DNA of 64,000 bases, taken from positions 3,233,946 through 3,297,945 of the forward strand of contig NZ_OY780936.1 in the NCBI RefSeq assembly GCF_963675905.1, written 5' to 3'. The notes under the pieces were generated by a model, which saw nothing but the letters and a program-made list of their open reading frames with translations, did not search any database and was not told where the DNA came from. A program made the position numbers and the translations under genes. Source of the stretch: an uncultured Bacteroides sp. GTDB taxonomy: Bacteria > Bacteroidota > Bacteroidia > Bacteroidales > Bacteroidaceae. Shown in pieces: positions 37,598 to 47,017 of this stretch; the stretch's first letter is position 1, and every line of letters begins with the position of its first letter.

Positions 37598-37639
37598 AAA
37601 TAGTCTGTCAGTGGTTTTTATACCGCAGGCAGACTATTT
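37598..37639. terminator. shared hairpin between kup and dgt
   Basis: Stem AAATAGTCTG (37598-37607) / CAGACTATTT (37630-37639), with extra inner pairs, lies between the convergent genes and overlaps the last codons of dgt. Likely bidirectional, though the T-runs are weak. Confidence 0.5.
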
Positions 37640-38943
37640 CCTTTTATTTTCCGGTAAAGATCAAGCGCATAAACATCAGTCATGCCCGAAATGTAATCCA
37701 GTACCGCTTGTATTTTCCCGTATAGAGTAGGAGCATTTACATTATACTGGCTCGACATCCTGTTTATCAATAGCTGTGAATAAGCTTTTTCAGGCGAAGT
37801 AACCGCAGCAATAAATAATTCAATCAATGTGCTGATAACGTTGAACCCAGCAAGTTCAATATCAAGTACATCTCCCGAACGATAGATCTTTTTAAAAGAA
37901 ACAGCTTCACAATGTTCGTAAGCCTCTTTAGGCTTTTCAGATATATGCTTTATCAGGCTGCCATTGAAAGTTCCGGCCAATATTGAATCTTCGTTTTCAA
38001 GAAATACACGGGTGCATTCCTTTATAAGCAAACCAATTACAGATGAACGGAGATATGCAATCTGCTCATTCGTATCGCTGACAATTTTCATTGTCTCATT
38101 CATACGAATCAGGCGATCTTCCCCGAAGTATCCCATAAGCAGTCCTTTAGTCTCTTCGGTAGTCAGAATCTTTAATTTATGTGCATCCTCAATATCCATC
38201 ATCTGATAGCAGATATCGTCTGCGGCTTCAACAAGATATACTAACGGATGTCGGGCAAACTTAAGCGGATTCTCATTCAGGCAAATAATGCCAAGCTCGG
38301 TTGCTATTCGTTTAAAATCGTCTTCTTCGGTAATAAAAAAGCCAAATTTAGATTTATTTCCTGCCAGACTCGATGAAAACGGATATTTTACTATTGAAGC
38401 AAGGGTTGAATAGGTCATAGCAAAGCCACCTTTTCGCCTTCCTTCAAATTGGTGAGTCAGAAGTCGGAAAGCATTTGCATTTCCTTCAAAATGAATAATG
38501 TCTTCCCATTCATTTGGTTCTAATTTCTCCTTTAGTTTTATGCCGTTTCCTTCGGAGAAATACGTTGAAATGGCCTTTTCTCCAGAGTGCCCGAAAGGAG
38601 GATTCCCAAGATCATGTGCCATGCAGGCTGCAGAAACAATAGCACCAATCTCAGATATATAAGAATCATGAAGATCGGGGTGTTTAGAAAGAAGTCCTTT
38701 CGCTACATCGTTACCCAATGAGCGCCCTACACATGAAACTTCCAAACTATGTGTCAGTCTGTTATGAACAAAGATACTACCCGGAAGAGGGAAAACCTGT
38801 GTTTTGTTTTGCAGACGACGGAAAGGAGCCGAAAAAACCAGCCGGTCATAATCCCGCTGAAACTCAGAACGGTTTTCTTCCCGATGTTTGTGAAACTCTT
38901 CCATCCCAAAACGCTTAGCCGAAATCAAATCTCTCCAATTCAT
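37618..38943 (-). CDS. dgt: deoxyguanosinetriphosphate triphosphohydrolase (dNTPase)
   Basis: 441-aa HD-domain phosphohydrolase that cleaves dGTP to deoxyguanosine and triphosphate, trimming the dNTP pool. N-terminal FSAPFRRLQNKTQVFPL and HNRLTHSLEV are family motifs. The HD pair is in CMAHDLGNPPFGHSGE, and EAADDICYQMMDIEDA gives the last metal-binding Asp. Full length. Divergent from dut, another nucleotide-pool enzyme. Confidence 0.94.
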   Translation of the reverse strand: MNWRDLISAKRFGMEEFHKHREENRSEFQRDYDRLVFSAPFRRLQNKTQVFPLPGSIFVHNRLTHSLEVSCVGRSLGNDVAKGLLSKHPDLHDSYISEIGAIVSAACMAHDLGNPPFGHSGEKAISTYFSEGNGIKLKEKLEPNEWEDIIHFEGNANAFRLLTHQFEGRRKGGFAMTYSTLASIVKYPFSSSLAGNKSKFGFFITEEDDFKRIATELGIICLNENPLKFARHPLVYLVEAADDICYQMMDIEDAHKLKILTTEETKGLLMGYFGEDRLIRMNETMKIVSDTNEQIAYLRSSVIGLLIKECTRVFLENEDSILAGTFNGSLIKHISEKPKEAYEHCEAVSFKKIYRSGDVLDIELAGFNVISTLIELFIAAVTSPEKAYSQLLINRMSSQYNVNAPTLYGKIQAVLDYISGMTDVYALDLYRKIKGNSLPAV

Positions 38944-38966
38944 TCTTTATACTGTTTAATTACCTG

Positions 38967-38974
38967 CAAAAGTA
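38967..38974 (-). promoter_or_regulatory. -7 promoter element of dgt
   Basis: Minus-strand TACTTTTG, 24 bp before the dgt ATG. Confidence 0.5.
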
Positions 38975-39049
38975 TAAAAAAGCCTTTAATAAAGCATTTA
39001 ATTGAGACGAAATACGTATTTTCGCAAATCAAATGTATAACAACAGATT

Positions 39050-39484
39050 ATGAAAGTACAAATTATAAATAAGTCGAAGCATCAGCTTCCGGCATACGAG
39101 ACCGAATTATCAGCAGGAATGGATATTCGTGCCAATATTGATGAACCAATCACGTTAAAACCTTTAGCAAGATGTCTTGTCCCAACCGGACTTTTCATTG
39201 CTTTGCCCGAAGGTTTCGAAGCCCAGATTCGTCCACGCAGCGGATTGGCCATAAAGAAGGGGGTTACAGTTCTCAATACTCCGGGAACCATCGATGCTGA
39301 TTATCGTGGCGAAATTTGTATTATCCTGGTGAACTTGTCGGCCGATGATTTTGTCATTCAAGATGGTGAACGTGTGGCTCAAATGATCATTGCACGCCAT
39401 GAACAACCGCAATGGGAACAAGTTGAAGTTTTGAGTGAAACAGAACGTGGAGCAGGTGGTTTTGGTCATACCGGTAAAAAGTAG
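39050..39484 (+). CDS. dut: dUTP diphosphatase
   Basis: 144 aa, trimeric dUTPase that hydrolyses dUTP to dUMP. The five family motifs are recognisable: [35 protein letters not shown] and the C-terminal [10 protein letters not shown]-loop-like arm. First gene of a plus-strand group running through TPR, DUF4292 and EnvC-like genes. A one-mismatch -7 element (TATTTTCG, 39017-39024) precedes it. Confidence 0.96.
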   Translation: MKVQIINKSKHQLPAYETELSAGMDIRANIDEPITLKPLARCLVPTGLFIALPEGFEAQIRPRSGLAIKKGVTVLNTPGTIDADYRGEICIILVNLSADDFVIQDGERVAQMIIARHEQPQWEQVEVLSETERGAGGFGHTGKK

Positions 39485-39558
39485 ACAGGGTAGTAAATGC
39501 TTTGGTGAGACAACAATCACGACAGTAAAGTTTAATTTGATAAATATTGAAATAAGAA

Positions 39559-41373
39559 ATGGTTGCACTAACTGATTTTTCTCAAACATACAGACTAAAG
39601 CCGATTATCGCAGGTTTAGCTCCGTGGCATATTGGAGCATTGTCAGCTTTGTTGTTTTTATCGTCCTGTGGAACATCGACTAAAACAGTCCGGAATACGA
39701 AAGAAACTCCAGCAATAACAGTTGCAACCCAATTATCTCCCGATTTACAGAGAAAATACGATTACTATTTTCTTGAAGCAACCCGACAGAAATCAAAAGG
39801 CGAATACGCACAGGCATTTGAACTTTACCAGCATTGTTTATCAATTGATCCAAATGCTGCATCCTCTCTTTCAGAAATATCACAGTTCTATTTCTTCCTC
39901 AAGCAGCCCGAAAAAGGACTGGCTTGCATAGAAAAGGCCGTAGAGAATGCCCCTGGTAATTACTGGTACAATCAGACTCTAGCATCAATCTATCAACAAC
40001 AAGGGAAGAGTGAAAAAGCTGTCGAAACATTCGAAAGAATGACCACGCAGTTTCCTGATCGTCAGGAACCCATCATGGCTTTGATTGATTTATATAACCA
40101 ATCAAAGGATTATGCTAAAGTAGTGAAAGCTCTTGATCTTTTAGAAAAGAAGAGCGGAAAAACAGAGCAGATTAGTATGGAGAAATTCCGTATGTATTTG
40201 TTGATGGAGGATAATAAAAAAGCATTCAATGAAATAGAAAGTCTTGCCAACGAATATCCTAACGATATGCGATATTTGTGTGTGTTGGGCGATGTTTATT
40301 TAAATAACGGAAAGCCCAAAGAAGCATACGCTACTTATCAGAAAGTACTGGAAACAGAACCTGGAAACACACAAGTACTTGTTTCCTTAGCCAGTTACTA
40401 TCAACAAACGGGGCAGTTAGATAAGTATGAACAGCAAGTAGATTCTGTGTTGCTTAATAAGAAAGTGGAAAGCGATATCAAAGCTGACATTATGCGTCAG
40501 ATGATAGCAAAGTCTCAGCAAACAGGAAAAGACAGCACCCGGATTATTCCTCTTTTCAATAGAATGATGGAAGGTGAACAGGAAGATGCACAGATACCCA
40601 TGTTGTATGTTCAATATCTTCTTTCCAAAGGTATGGAGAAAGAGTCGGAACCAATCTTGAAACAAATAATTGAATTAGAACCCCAAAATACTCCTGCACG
40701 CTTGCAACTGCTAAGCTATGCAATAAAAAGAAACGATTTTCAGGAGGCTATTAAAATTTGCGAACCTGCTATTGAAATAACTCCCGAGTCTCTAGAGTTT
40801 TATTACTATCTGGGACTTTCATATTACCAGGCAGAACGTATTGACGATGCATTGGGTACCTTTAAGAAAGGTGTTCAGCACGTAAACGATAAAAGCGATA
40901 AAAAGGTAGTTTCCGACTTTTATAGTATGATGGGAGACATTTACCATACTAAAAAACAAGTGAACTTAGCTTATGCCGCCTATGATTCTTCTTTGGTTTA
41001 TAATCCCGATAATAATGGCGCACTAAATAACTATGCCTATTATCTTTCTGTAGAAAAGAAAGACCTGGATAAAGCCGAAGAGATGAGTTATAAAACAATA
41101 AAGGCAGAGCCTGATAACAATACATATCTCGATACTTATGCATGGATCCTTTTTATTAAAAAGAAATATACCGAAGCCAAAGTCTATATGGACGACGCTA
41201 TGAAAAAAGGAGGCGATAAAAGTGAAGTAGTCGTTGAGCATTGCGGAGATGTATACTATATGAACGGGCTTAAAGAAGATGCTTTGAAATATTGGATAAA
41301 ATCCCGTGAAATGGGGAATAAATCAGAGGTGTTAAAGAAGAAAATAGAACAAAAGAAATATATTGCAGAATGA
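39559..41373 (+). CDS. TPR-repeat lipoprotein
   Basis: 604 aa. Signal segment ending in a lipobox (LFLSSC), then about 12-14 tetratricopeptide repeats over most of the protein (for example KSKGEYAQAFELYQHCLSID and CVLGDVYLNNGKPKEAYATY). Predicted envelope scaffold. Its stop overlaps the next start as ATGA, so it is translationally coupled to the DUF4292 and EnvC-like genes, a recurrent order in Bacteroidota. Specific partner unknown. Confidence 0.88.
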   Translation: MVALTDFSQTYRLKPIIAGLAPWHIGALSALLFLSSCGTSTKTVRNTKETPAITVATQLSPDLQRKYDYYFLEATRQKSKGEYAQAFELYQHCLSIDPNAASSLSEISQFYFFLKQPEKGLACIEKAVENAPGNYWYNQTLASIYQQQGKSEKAVETFERMTTQFPDRQEPIMALIDLYNQSKDYAKVVKALDLLEKKSGKTEQISMEKFRMYLLMEDNKKAFNEIESLANEYPNDMRYLCVLGDVYLNNGKPKEAYATYQKVLETEPGNTQVLVSLASYYQQTGQLDKYEQQVDSVLLNKKVESDIKADIMRQMIAKSQQTGKDSTRIIPLFNRMMEGEQEDAQIPMLYVQYLLSKGMEKESEPILKQIIELEPQNTPARLQLLSYAIKRNDFQEAIKICEPAIEITPESLEFYYYLGLSYYQAERIDDALGTFKKGVQHVNDKSDKKVVSDFYSMMGDIYHTKKQVNLAYAAYDSSLVYNPDNNGALNNYAYYLSVEKKDLDKAEEMSYKTIKAEPDNNTYLDTYAWILFIKKKYTEAKVYMDDAMKKGGDKSEVVVEHCGDVYYMNGLKEDALKYWIKSREMGNKSEVLKKKIEQKKYIAE

Positions 41374-42230
41374 GAAAAAGTGATTTGAAGTGCCGTTGTA
41401 AGAAAACGACAATACTAGGATTCAGTGTTATTTGTTTAGTATTGGCTTTATCTGCTTGTAAGTCCGCAAAGAGTTTAAGCAAGCCCGCAGCTGCAATCAC
41501 AGAGAATCTGGATTATCTGGGAAGTGTAGCAAACAACACTCCTTCGATAACTAATTTTTCGTCGAAAATGAAATTAACCATTAACTCTAATGGCAAGGAT
41601 ATCTCTGTAAACGGAACAATCCGTATGAAGAAGAATGAAGTTATTCAAATGTCGATAGTTCCTTTCCTTGGCATTGAAGCCGGAAGAGTTGAGTTTACGC
41701 CTACTAAAGTATTGATTATCGACCGGATTAATAAGCAATACGTTGAAGAACCTATTTCTGAGCTTACAACAATGGCTAATACAGATATGGACTTCTATAC
41801 TTTACAGGCTCTTTTCACCAACGCACTTTTTGTTCCGGGGAAAAAAGAGATAAATAATGATCTGTTGTCGGAGTTTACAGTCAATACCAGTGTTGATAAC
41901 AAGACAATGGAAATACAGAAAAAATCAAAAGGTTTTTTATACAGTTTCTCTGCTACTCCAAATACAGGACAGTTGCTTGAAAGCTCAATATCTACCATTT
42001 CAGCTCCTTATCAGCTAAACTGGAAGTATTCAGACTTTCAGCCATTTGGGCCTAAAAGCTTTCCATCTCGCATGGATATCTCTTTTGAAGGCGGAAAGAA
42101 ACCATTTTCTGCGGAAATAGACCTTTCCAAACTGACAGAAAATGGAGATTGGGAATACCCTACAACTGTCTCTTCAAAATATAAAAAGATGGATTTCAAC
42201 GATTTATTAAAAGTATTATTAGGATTATGA
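41370..42230 (+). CDS. DUF4292 lipoprotein (LolB-like fold)
   Basis: 286 aa. The signal peptide ends in a lipobox (LALSAC). The mature part reads as a LolA/LolB-type beta-sheet shell (FSSKMKLTINSNGKDISVNGTIRMKKNEVIQMSIVP; GRVEFTPTKVLIIDRINKQY). It may carry lipid or lipoproteins across the periplasm, which is inference from fold. ATGA overlaps on both sides couple it to its neighbours. Confidence 0.85.
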   Translation: MRKSDLKCRCKKTTILGFSVICLVLALSACKSAKSLSKPAAAITENLDYLGSVANNTPSITNFSSKMKLTINSNGKDISVNGTIRMKKNEVIQMSIVPFLGIEAGRVEFTPTKVLIIDRINKQYVEEPISELTTMANTDMDFYTLQALFTNALFVPGKKEINNDLLSEFTVNTSVDNKTMEIQKKSKGFLYSFSATPNTGQLLESSISTISAPYQLNWKYSDFQPFGPKSFPSRMDISFEGGKKPFSAEIDLSKLTENGDWEYPTTVSSKYKKMDFNDLLKVLLGL

Positions 42231-43648
42231 AGCGTCTCTTATTCTTATTGATGAGCTTTCTCCTCATAACGGCTCTTCCGGCTCAGACAAATAAAAAAAT
42301 AAAGCAGCTTGAAAGCAAGAGAAGTGTGCTTCAGAAAGAAATATCAAAAAAAGAATCTCTTTTAAAGACTACAAAAAAGGATGTAGGTAGTCAGCTGAGG
42401 AGCTTAAATACACTTACCGGACAAATAGAGGACAGAAAAAGATACATACAGGTAATAGAGGGAGATGTACAGTCCATTGATCAGGAAGTAATATCACTTT
42501 CTCAACAGTTACGTAATCTGGAGCTCGATTTGCTCGATAAAAAGAGAAAATATGCATCCTCTGTTCAGTATCTCTACAAGAATAAAACTGTCGAAGAGAA
42601 ATTAATGTTTATTCTTTCTGCTAAGTCTTTAAGTGAAACTTATCGTCGTCTTCGTTATGTAAGAGAGTATGCAACTTATCAGCGAATACAAGGGCAGGAG
42701 ATTCTGAAAAGACAAGCCCAGATAGGTACAAAGAAGAACGAGGTTGAGCAGGTAAAGGATGCAAAAGTAAACCTTCTTTCTCAAGGCGAACAAGAGAAGA
42801 AAAGACTTGAAGAGCAGGAACAGCAAAAGAAAACGATGGTTGCCGGTTTGCAGAAAAAGCAAAAAGGATTGCAATCTGAGATTGCTAAACATAGAAGAGA
42901 AGCTAATCAGTTGAACGCGCAGATTGACCGTTTAATCAATATTGAAATAGAAAAGGCGCGCAAACGTGCGGAAGAGAGGGCTAGAAAAGAAGCTGCTGCA
43001 GCCGAAGCACGTCGTAAAGCTGAAGCTGCTGCCGAGGCACGTAGAAAGGCTGAAGCTGCAGAAGAGGCAAGACACAGGGCTGCTGCAGAAAGTAAATCGG
43101 AAAGAACGGAAAAAAGCAGCAGAGTTGCAAGAGCTGAAAAAGCAGAAAAAGTAGAGACGATTGAGCCCAGAAAAAGAGAAAAGGTCGCTCCGGCACCAGT
43201 TTATTCAATGGATAGCTCTGACAGACAGCTCTCGGATAACTTTGAACGCAACAGAGGATCTTTGCCTTCACCAATTACCGGTTCGCACCTTATTGTGAGT
43301 CATTACGGTCAGTATGCAGTAGAAGGACTGAGAAATGTGAAATTAGATAATAAGGGAATTGACATACAAGGACAACCCGGAGCACAGGCGCGTTCCATCT
43401 TTAATGGAGAAGTGGCGGTTGTATTCCAGGTTAACGGACTGATGAATGTTATCATTCGTCACGGAAGTTATATCTCCGTATATTGTAACCTATCCTCAGC
43501 TTCAGTAAGCAAAGGACAAAAGGTTAGCACAAGACAAACAATCGGTAGAGTTTACTCTGATCCATCGGATGGAAATCGTACAGTCTTGCATTTCCAACTA
43601 CGTAAAGAAACATCAAAACTGAATCCGGAAGCATGGATTAGCAGATAA
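42227..43648 (+). CDS. EnvC-like murein hydrolase activator (degenerate M23/LytM)
   Basis: 473 aa. Signal peptide (about 1-19), a long coiled coil (20-250) merging into an Ala/Glu/Arg-rich stretch (250-300), and a C-terminal LytM domain (about 350-473). The metal ligands of active M23 peptidases appear lost: the HxGxD site reads NKGID, the YAHL-like site reads YCNL, and only the second His of HxH remains in VLHFQL. That is the pattern of EnvC, which activates amidases without being a hydrolase. Last of the ATGA-coupled trio. Confidence 0.88.
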   Translation: MKRLLFLLMSFLLITALPAQTNKKIKQLESKRSVLQKEISKKESLLKTTKKDVGSQLRSLNTLTGQIEDRKRYIQVIEGDVQSIDQEVISLSQQLRNLELDLLDKKRKYASSVQYLYKNKTVEEKLMFILSAKSLSETYRRLRYVREYATYQRIQGQEILKRQAQIGTKKNEVEQVKDAKVNLLSQGEQEKKRLEEQEQQKKTMVAGLQKKQKGLQSEIAKHRREANQLNAQIDRLINIEIEKARKRAEERARKEAAAAEARRKAEAAAEARRKAEAAEEARHRAAAESKSERTEKSSRVARAEKAEKVETIEPRKREKVAPAPVYSMDSSDRQLSDNFERNRGSLPSPITGSHLIVSHYGQYAVEGLRNVKLDNKGIDIQGQPGAQARSIFNGEVAVVFQVNGLMNVIIRHGSYISVYCNLSSASVSKGQKVSTRQTIGRVYSDPSDGNRTVLHFQLRKETSKLNPEAWISR

Positions 43649-43654
43649 TACAGA

Positions 43655-44911
43655 ATGAAAGAACTTATAAAGAACAGCGCTACTCTGCTTTCTGCAAACG
43701 CAATCTCACAAGGGATTGCGTTTGCAGTTTTGCCGGTTATTGCTCGTCTTTATTCGCCCGATGAATTGGGCGTTTTGGCATTGTTTCTTGGGATTGAAGG
43801 CTTATTATCGGTCATCGCAAACGGAAAGTATGAATCGGCTATTGTTTTGTCGAAAAGCAAATCAATGGCTGCCAACACTTTTAATCTGTGTTTTTTGATA
43901 AATGCCGTTTTTTCATTACTTATTCTTGTTGTTTTATTATTGGGATCGCACCCTATTTTAAGTATACTCCATTATGAAAGTCTGGAAGGAGTAATCTACT
44001 ATTTACCTTTCTTTGTTTTTATAGTGGCCTTCGCTCAGGCGTCTATTTTTTGGTTTAATTATAACAAACGATTTGCTTTAACAGCAAGATATACCTTGTG
44101 GCAGGGGCTTATTAATAATGGACTGAAAGTGGGCTCCGGTTTCCTGAGAGCCGGACTTACGGGACTGGTTTGGGCCAATTTAACGAGCCATTTCATCTCC
44201 ATATTAAGTTGTTTTACCCGAAAAGAAACATGGAATCAACTCTTTCATTTTAATAAAAAAGAGATTCTTGCAGCAGCTTCAGAGCACCGCAAATTTCCTT
44301 TATATACATTGCCTCACACATTTATCAATTTGCTGGCCGGTAATTTGCCCATACTGCTCTTGTCCGGTTACTTTGGAATGGCAGAGATCGGCTTTTTTAA
44401 TATGGGTATAACTTTGGGATTTCGCCCTATCAACCTGTTAAGTAATTCGTTTGATCAGATTATTTTTCAGAGAATGGCCGAAAAAGTAAATAAGCAGGAA
44501 CCAATATGGAACAGTCTTTACCTGTCTGTCAGGAAGCTTTTTATATTTGCATTACCGGCTTTTATTATTCTTTTCTTTCTTGTTCCTTATATCGTAAAGT
44601 TCTTTCTGGGAGAACAATGGGATCAATCGGCATTATATATTCAAATAATGATTCCCTGGTTTTTATTTGCATTGTTTGCAGCTTCATTGTCATCTGTTCC
44701 ATCTATTTTTGGAAAGCAGCGTACCTCTTTGATTATCGAATTCATATTGATAATATTGCGTATTATTGCTTTATGCATAGGCATATACTTGAATAGTTTT
44801 GTTTGGGCAATTATTTTGTTTAGTTTTGTTTCAACAATAGTCGTGGTGGTACAATTAATCTGGTTTTTGCTATTAGTTAGAAATTATGAACAGTCTCTTA
44901 AAAACATATAG
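43655..44911 (+). CDS. polysaccharide flippase (Wzx-like, MOP superfamily)
   Basis: 418 aa with about 12 transmembrane helices. Start KNSATLLSANAISQGIAFAVLPVIARLYSP is typical of O-antigen/teichoic-type flippases. It begins 6 bp after the EnvC-like gene and overlaps the glycosyltransferase gene by 26 bp, so it belongs to a surface-glycan pair appended to the envelope operon. Confidence 0.85.
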   Translation: MKELIKNSATLLSANAISQGIAFAVLPVIARLYSPDELGVLALFLGIEGLLSVIANGKYESAIVLSKSKSMAANTFNLCFLINAVFSLLILVVLLLGSHPILSILHYESLEGVIYYLPFFVFIVAFAQASIFWFNYNKRFALTARYTLWQGLINNGLKVGSGFLRAGLTGLVWANLTSHFISILSCFTRKETWNQLFHFNKKEILAAASEHRKFPLYTLPHTFINLLAGNLPILLLSGYFGMAEIGFFNMGITLGFRPINLLSNSFDQIIFQRMAEKVNKQEPIWNSLYLSVRKLFIFALPAFIILFFLVPYIVKFFLGEQWDQSALYIQIMIPWFLFALFAASLSSVPSIFGKQRTSLIIEFILIILRIIALCIGIYLNSFVWAIILFSFVSTIVVVVQLIWFLLLVRNYEQSLKNI

Positions 44912-46073
44912 AATATTGCAAATACCGTCATGGTATCTTCCCGAAGGAGGACAATTTTGCAAAGATCAGGCTCTTTTCCTAAAAAAGAAGGGTGTTGAGG
45001 TTCATATTTTAGCTAATGTAATGTTGCCTTGGAAAAAGTACAAGCTAAAAGCCTTGACAGCTCCATGGAAGCCATTTGAATCTATAGAAGACGGCATTCT
45101 GACTTATCGTTATTTCTATCGACGTTTACCTATGCAGAATAAAGCAAATTTAATAGGTTGGTGCAAACGAACAATCAGATTATTCGATGAATACGTTAAA
45201 AAATACGGTAAGCCCGATCTGATTCATGTTCATAGTTGTACGTGGGGAGGTTATGCAGCTTCAATAATCAAAGAGAAATACAACATTCCTTATGTGATTA
45301 CTGAGCACAGAGGAATTTTTGGTATGCGTTCTGCTTTAGCCAAAAGCACTTTCATACCAATGTATACTCCCTTCTTGCAGAAAGGATTTTCCAATTCCTC
45401 TTATATTATACCAGTTTCCGATCAACAGATTCCCAAGATTAAAGAGTTTCTTACAACCGATGTACCTATAAAAACAATTTCAAATATTCTCAATACAGAC
45501 TACTTCCATTTGTTTTCTCGTGAGCCTAAAGATACATTTACCTTTGTATCTGTGAATGGATACTATGAAGTGAAAGGATATGATATTCTTCTCCCGGCTT
45601 TCGATTTAGTATGTGAGAAGGTTAACAATGTTTTTCTTCGATTAATAGGTGAGAACTTTGAGCAGAAAACATTTCAAGAGATTTTTTCCAGATGCAAGAA
45701 TAAAGATAAGATTACTTTTACCGGATGGTTGGAACAGGATGGAGTATTGGAAGAACTTATAAAAGCCGATTCCTTTGTTTTGTCAAGTAGAGTGGAAGCA
45801 CAGCCTATTTCAATATTGGAAGCTCTCAGTACAGGACTGCCAGTGGTTTGTACTGAAGTTGTGCCCGAAGCAATTGTATCTGATAAAGAAGGAATTCGTG
45901 TTCCGGTAGAGAATGTTGAAGCTTTGGCAGATGGAATGTTGAGAATGATTGCAGAACGTAATAAATTCGATGAAAAGGCAATTTCTGAACGTATAGCTTC
46001 TGTGGCTGGTCCTAATGCTGTGACAAAAAGCATTATAGCAATTTATGAAAAAGTACTTCAATCTCGTTTGTAA
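44886..46073 (+). CDS. glycosyltransferase family 4
   Basis: 395 aa, GT-B fold. N-terminal RILQIPSWYLPEGGQFCKDQA, then DLIHVHSCTWGGYAASII and YVITEHRG. In the C-terminal half, FVSVNGYYEVKGYDILLPAF, FTGWL and the nucleotide-sugar motif SSRVEAQPISILEALSTGLPVV (EX7E type). Donor and acceptor unknown. The start overlaps the flippase gene and the 3' end overlaps the convergent GNAT gene by 16 bp. Confidence 0.88.
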   Translation: MNSLLKTYRILQIPSWYLPEGGQFCKDQALFLKKKGVEVHILANVMLPWKKYKLKALTAPWKPFESIEDGILTYRYFYRRLPMQNKANLIGWCKRTIRLFDEYVKKYGKPDLIHVHSCTWGGYAASIIKEKYNIPYVITEHRGIFGMRSALAKSTFIPMYTPFLQKGFSNSSYIIPVSDQQIPKIKEFLTTDVPIKTISNILNTDYFHLFSREPKDTFTFVSVNGYYEVKGYDILLPAFDLVCEKVNNVFLRLIGENFEQKTFQEIFSRCKNKDKITFTGWLEQDGVLEELIKADSFVLSSRVEAQPISILEALSTGLPVVCTEVVPEAIVSDKEGIRVPVENVEALADGMLRMIAERNKFDEKAISERIASVAGPNAVTKSIIAIYEKVLQSRL

Positions 46074-47011
46074 ATAGAGAAAAGCAACTTAAATACCCTT
46101 GAAAAGTACTTCTCAATTAGGAAATAAGACTTTTGCATCGTTGCAAACTGCCTGTAAGAGTTCTCAACTCCTTCAATCATGCCCCCTTCAAAATCGAAAC
46201 TCTTTGTTTTATTGACCAGAAATTTTATAGCTTCCCATATTACCAGTGTAGATGCCCCTGAAGATGCATGTTTAGGTGATATGGAATACAGCAGCGTATA
46301 AGCAGATGCTTTGTCCCAAACCACAAAAAGACATGAATGAGTTTCGCCCTCATCGTCTTTAATGGCAAATATCTGTCCGGCGTTATTGTTTTGGGCAGCC
46401 TTGTAAATCCGTTGAAACAGCTCGTAAGAGTAACTAATCACTTCGCCACGCTCTTGCAATGACTGTTTATGATGGCTGTAAAACTCATCAGGTCTCATAT
46501 CCAAGGAAAGATGTAGTTTATCCTCACACTTCCTTACTTGCCTTTGTTTGGCCGGACTAAACCTGCTAAAAACCTTTTCGGGATTACCTATGCTGTTAAT
46601 CGCATAAGTATATCGGGTAGTCTCTTTGTAGCCATGCCAGTAAAACGGTAGCCAATTGGTAATGCTCATGTGAAAGCATTGCTGATAAAAAGATAATCCA
46701 AGCTGCTCCAACTGTTTTATCAGCTTATTGAAAACCCTTTTCTCGTAGGATATACGTTCATAGTCGGCGGTAACCTGCTTTTTTCTTATCCAGATGCCGT
46801 TATATTGCGTAAGCTGTGGCTGAACAATGCAGCGAAAACCAAGTTTCTTTCTTAGATGATAAGGCAATGCTCCAACAATTTGCCCCTTTTCTTCGACTAA
46901 AAGAACATCCCATTCATCCAGGCACACAGCATCCATCCACCAATCCTGGCAGAAGAGAGGAATACTGTTTTCCTCTTTGCATAGATCCCGGTATTGTTCT
47001 TTTGCAGTCAT
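46058..47011 (-). CDS. GNAT/FemAB-like acyltransferase
   Basis: 317 aa. Two GNAT-like lobes as in FemAB proteins: EKGQIVGALPYHLRKKLGF in the first, RFSPAKQRQVRKCEDKLHL and GQIFAIKDDEGETHSCLFVVWD in the second, ending with FDFEGGMIEGVENSYRQF. Such proteins transfer amino acids or acyl groups to cell-wall or surface-glycan precursors; no substrate is readable. It starts 6 bp after the M20 deacylase gene ends. Confidence 0.8.
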   Translation of the reverse strand: MTAKEQYRDLCKEENSIPLFCQDWWMDAVCLDEWDVLLVEEKGQIVGALPYHLRKKLGFRCIVQPQLTQYNGIWIRKKQVTADYERISYEKRVFNKLIKQLEQLGLSFYQQCFHMSITNWLPFYWHGYKETTRYTYAINSIGNPEKVFSRFSPAKQRQVRKCEDKLHLSLDMRPDEFYSHHKQSLQERGEVISYSYELFQRIYKAAQNNNAGQIFAIKDDEGETHSCLFVVWDKASAYTLLYSISPKHASSGASTLVIWEAIKFLVNKTKSFDFEGGMIEGVENSYRQFATMQKSYFLIEKYFSRVFKLLFSIYKRD

Positions 47012-47017
47012 TTCCTT

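Noticed and set aside
42981-43274. Minus-strand frame rich in Leu/Gln opposite the EnvC-like gene
   Set aside because: Antisense of the Ala/Arg/Glu coiled coil; composition artefact.
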